Shown: piece by piece, positions 6,215 to 7,596 of the stretch
Layout of the letters: every line of letters starts with the position of its first letter
Position numbering within the stretch: the stretch's first letter is position 1
Notes under the pieces: generated by a model
What the model saw: only the letters and a program-made list of their open reading frames with translations
The model's database searches: none
Told to the model about the DNA's origin: nothing
From: Planctomicrobium sp.
GTDB lineage: Bacteria; Planctomycetota; Planctomycetia; Planctomycetales; Planctomycetaceae
Length of the DNA: 7,596 nucleotides
NCBI GenBank assembly: GCA_029259835.1
Contig: JAJDEL010000386.1
Span: 1-7,596, forward strand
Direction: 5' to 3'
Translations under genes and position numbers: made by a program

Positions 6215-7596
6215 ATGCTAAATATGACAACCTGTAGGATGATTTTTAAACGACATTCATTTTCGTGCCTTGTAGTGGTACTACACTTTGTCGTGGCGAG
6301 TCTCGCTGTTGCAGAGGAATCTGTGAACTTCACGACTCAGATCCGCCCATTGCTGTCGGACAAGTGCTTTCAGTGTCACGGACCGAATGCTGAGGATCGC
6401 GAAGCAGACCTTCGCCTGGACGTTAAAGAGAGTGCATTCAGCGAAGTTTCAGATGGAGTAGCGGTCACGCCGGGAAAACCGGACGAAAGTGTCGTCTTGC
6501 AGCGAATCATCAGTAAGGACGAAGACCTGATGATGCCGCCGCGTGATTCGGGGAAGACGCTCACGAACGAAGAAAAGGAGTTAATCCGAACCTGGATCGC
6601 GCAGGGTGCGCAGTGGGCCGACCATTGGGCGTTTGTGCCGCCAACGCGTCCGGATGTTCCAGAGGTGGACAATAAAGAGTTTGTCCGAAATTCGATTGAT
6701 GCATTCGTGCTGCGACGCCTTGAACAAAATGGGCTGAAACCGTCGAAGCGAGCGGACCGAGTCAAGCTGTTGCGTCGACTTCATCTCGACTTAACCGGCC
6801 TTCCACCAACTGTCCGCGAGATCGATCAATTCCTCAGCAACGACAGCGAAGAGGCATACAAAAATAAAGTGGAAGAACTGCTGCGGTCACCTCACTATGG
6901 GGAGAAGTGGGCGCGGCACTGGCTTGATGCGGCGCGGTATTCCGACTCGGATGGATTCGAGAAGGACAAGCCAAGGTTTGCATGGAACTATCGTGACTGG
7001 GTCGTGCGGGCATTGAATAAAGACCTGCCGTACGATCAGTTTCTGATTGATCAACTCGCAGGCGATCTGCTTCCCAATCGAACTCAAGATCAATTGATCG
7101 CGACCGGATTTTTGCGTAACTCTATGGTGAACGAAGAAGGGGGCGTCGATCCTGAACAGTTTCGCATGGAAGCCATGTTCGACCGGATGGACGCAATCGG
7201 CAAAGGCATTCTTGGACTGACGATTCAGTGCAGTCAGTGCCATTCGCACAAATACGATCCGATTTCTCAACACGAGTATTATCAAATGCTCGCGTTCATC
7301 AATAACAGTGACGAACACACAGCCGTTGTGTTCTCACAAGAAGAGCAACTCCAACGAGACGGACTCACCGGGCGAATCGAGGCAATCGAAAGACAAATGA
7401 AGCAGGACGTGCCTGACTGGAACTCAAAAATGTCGGCGTGGGAAAATTCGGTAAGCGACGACCAGTCGGATTGGAAAATCCTGAATATCAAAAACTCCAG
7501 TGGGAGCAATTCGGAACGCTATTACACTCAATCGGATGGTTCAATTCTGGCTCAAGGTTACGCGCCTTCAAGAAACACAAGCAGGTTCGCAGTTGA
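6215..7596 (+). CDS. PSCyt1-PSCyt2 planctomycete cytochrome (N-terminal 460 residues; runs off right edge)
   Basis: The frame is open from ATG 6215 to the window end. A hydrophobic signal peptide (SFSCLVVVLHFVVASLAVAEE) ends near residue 35. PSCyt1 carries CFQCH at residues 51-55 and Met-Met-Pro-Pro at 106-109. PSCyt2/DUF1549 begins near 158 (RNSIDAFVLRRLEQNGL), contains LDLTGLPPT and KWARHWLDAARYSDSDG, and has a second CxxCH, CSQCH at 339-343, followed by Ser-His-Lys-Tyr-Asp-Pro. After it comes a charged, Gln/Glu-rich stretch (about 370-400, possibly a coiled coil) and then a segment with WKILNIKNSSGS and DGSILAQGYAPSRNTSRFAV. That pattern resembles the insert that many long PSD1 family members carry between PSCyt2 and PSD1. 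The PSD1 domain is expected beyond the window. In-frame ATGs at 6224 and 6239 are alternative starts; 6239 gives the most compact signal peptide but its AGG is directly adjacent. A DUF1501 partner may follow outside the window. Confidence 0.92.
   Translation, partial: MLNMTTCRMIFKRHSFSCLVVVLHFVVASLAVAEESVNFTTQIRPLLSDKCFQCHGPNAEDREADLRLDVKESAFSEVSDGVAVTPGKPDESVVLQRIISKDEDLMMPPRDSGKTLTNEEKELIRTWIAQGAQWADHWAFVPPTRPDVPEVDNKEFVRNSIDAFVLRRLEQNGLKPSKRADRVKLLRRLHLDLTGLPPTVREIDQFLSNDSEEAYKNKVEELLRSPHYGEKWARHWLDAARYSDSDGFEKDKPRFAWNYRDWVVRALNKDLPYDQFLIDQLAGDLLPNRTQDQLIATGFLRNSMVNEEGGVDPEQFRMEAMFDRMDAIGKGILGLTIQCSQCHSHKYDPISQHEYYQMLAFINNSDEHTAVVFSQEEQLQRDGLTGRIEAIERQMKQDVPDWNSKMSAWENSVSDDQSDWKILNIKNSSGSNSERYYTQSDGSILAQGYAPSRNTSRFAV

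Overview
The window looks like chromosomal DNA from a planctomycete (order Planctomycetales is my inference). The main reason is gene content. There are three separate proteins of the planctomycete-expanded cytochrome family (PSCyt1, then PSCyt2, then PSD1/DUF1553) and one DUF1501 protein, a combination typical of Planctomycetota and related PVC bacteria. Base composition is near 50% GC. No rRNA, tRNA, CRISPR array, transposase or phage gene was seen.

Layout. Positions 1-487 (minus strand) hold the start of a secreted PSCyt1-type cytochrome that runs off the left edge. Its probable GTG start overlaps by 4 bases the stop of a minus-strand ROK-family transcriptional regulator (484-1689, possibly initiating further upstream at 1737). 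A near-consensus sigma-70-type promoter at 1815-1843 reads leftwards into these two genes. A non-coding divergent region (1690-2376) follows; it contains an 11-bp inverted repeat, direct repeats, and a second promoter embedded in inverted repeats. To the right, a plus-strand operon encodes a complete PSCyt1-PSCyt2-PSD1 protein (2377-4635) and a Tat-type DUF1501 protein (4712-6058). After a 156-base gap with an extended -10 promoter and a strong leader hairpin, a third PSCyt1-PSCyt2 protein begins (6215) and runs off the right edge.

How the genes may work together. PSCyt/PSD1 and DUF1501 genes are habitually paired in planctomycetes, and both products here carry export signals, so the pair probably acts outside the cytoplasmic membrane. 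The biochemical role of this pairing is not established as far as I know. The ROK regulator has a winged-helix N-terminus and a sugar-kinase-like ligand domain that has lost its catalytic aspartate and phosphate-binding motif. It is therefore most likely a ligand-responsive repressor, and sugar-responsive control of one or both flanking cytochrome operons is a reasonable hypothesis. The inverted repeats over the two divergent promoters are candidate operators.

The coding content is conventional for a planctomycete. The parts most worth a second look are the regulatory regions, the coupled ROK-cytochrome junction and the non-canonical start of the ROK gene.
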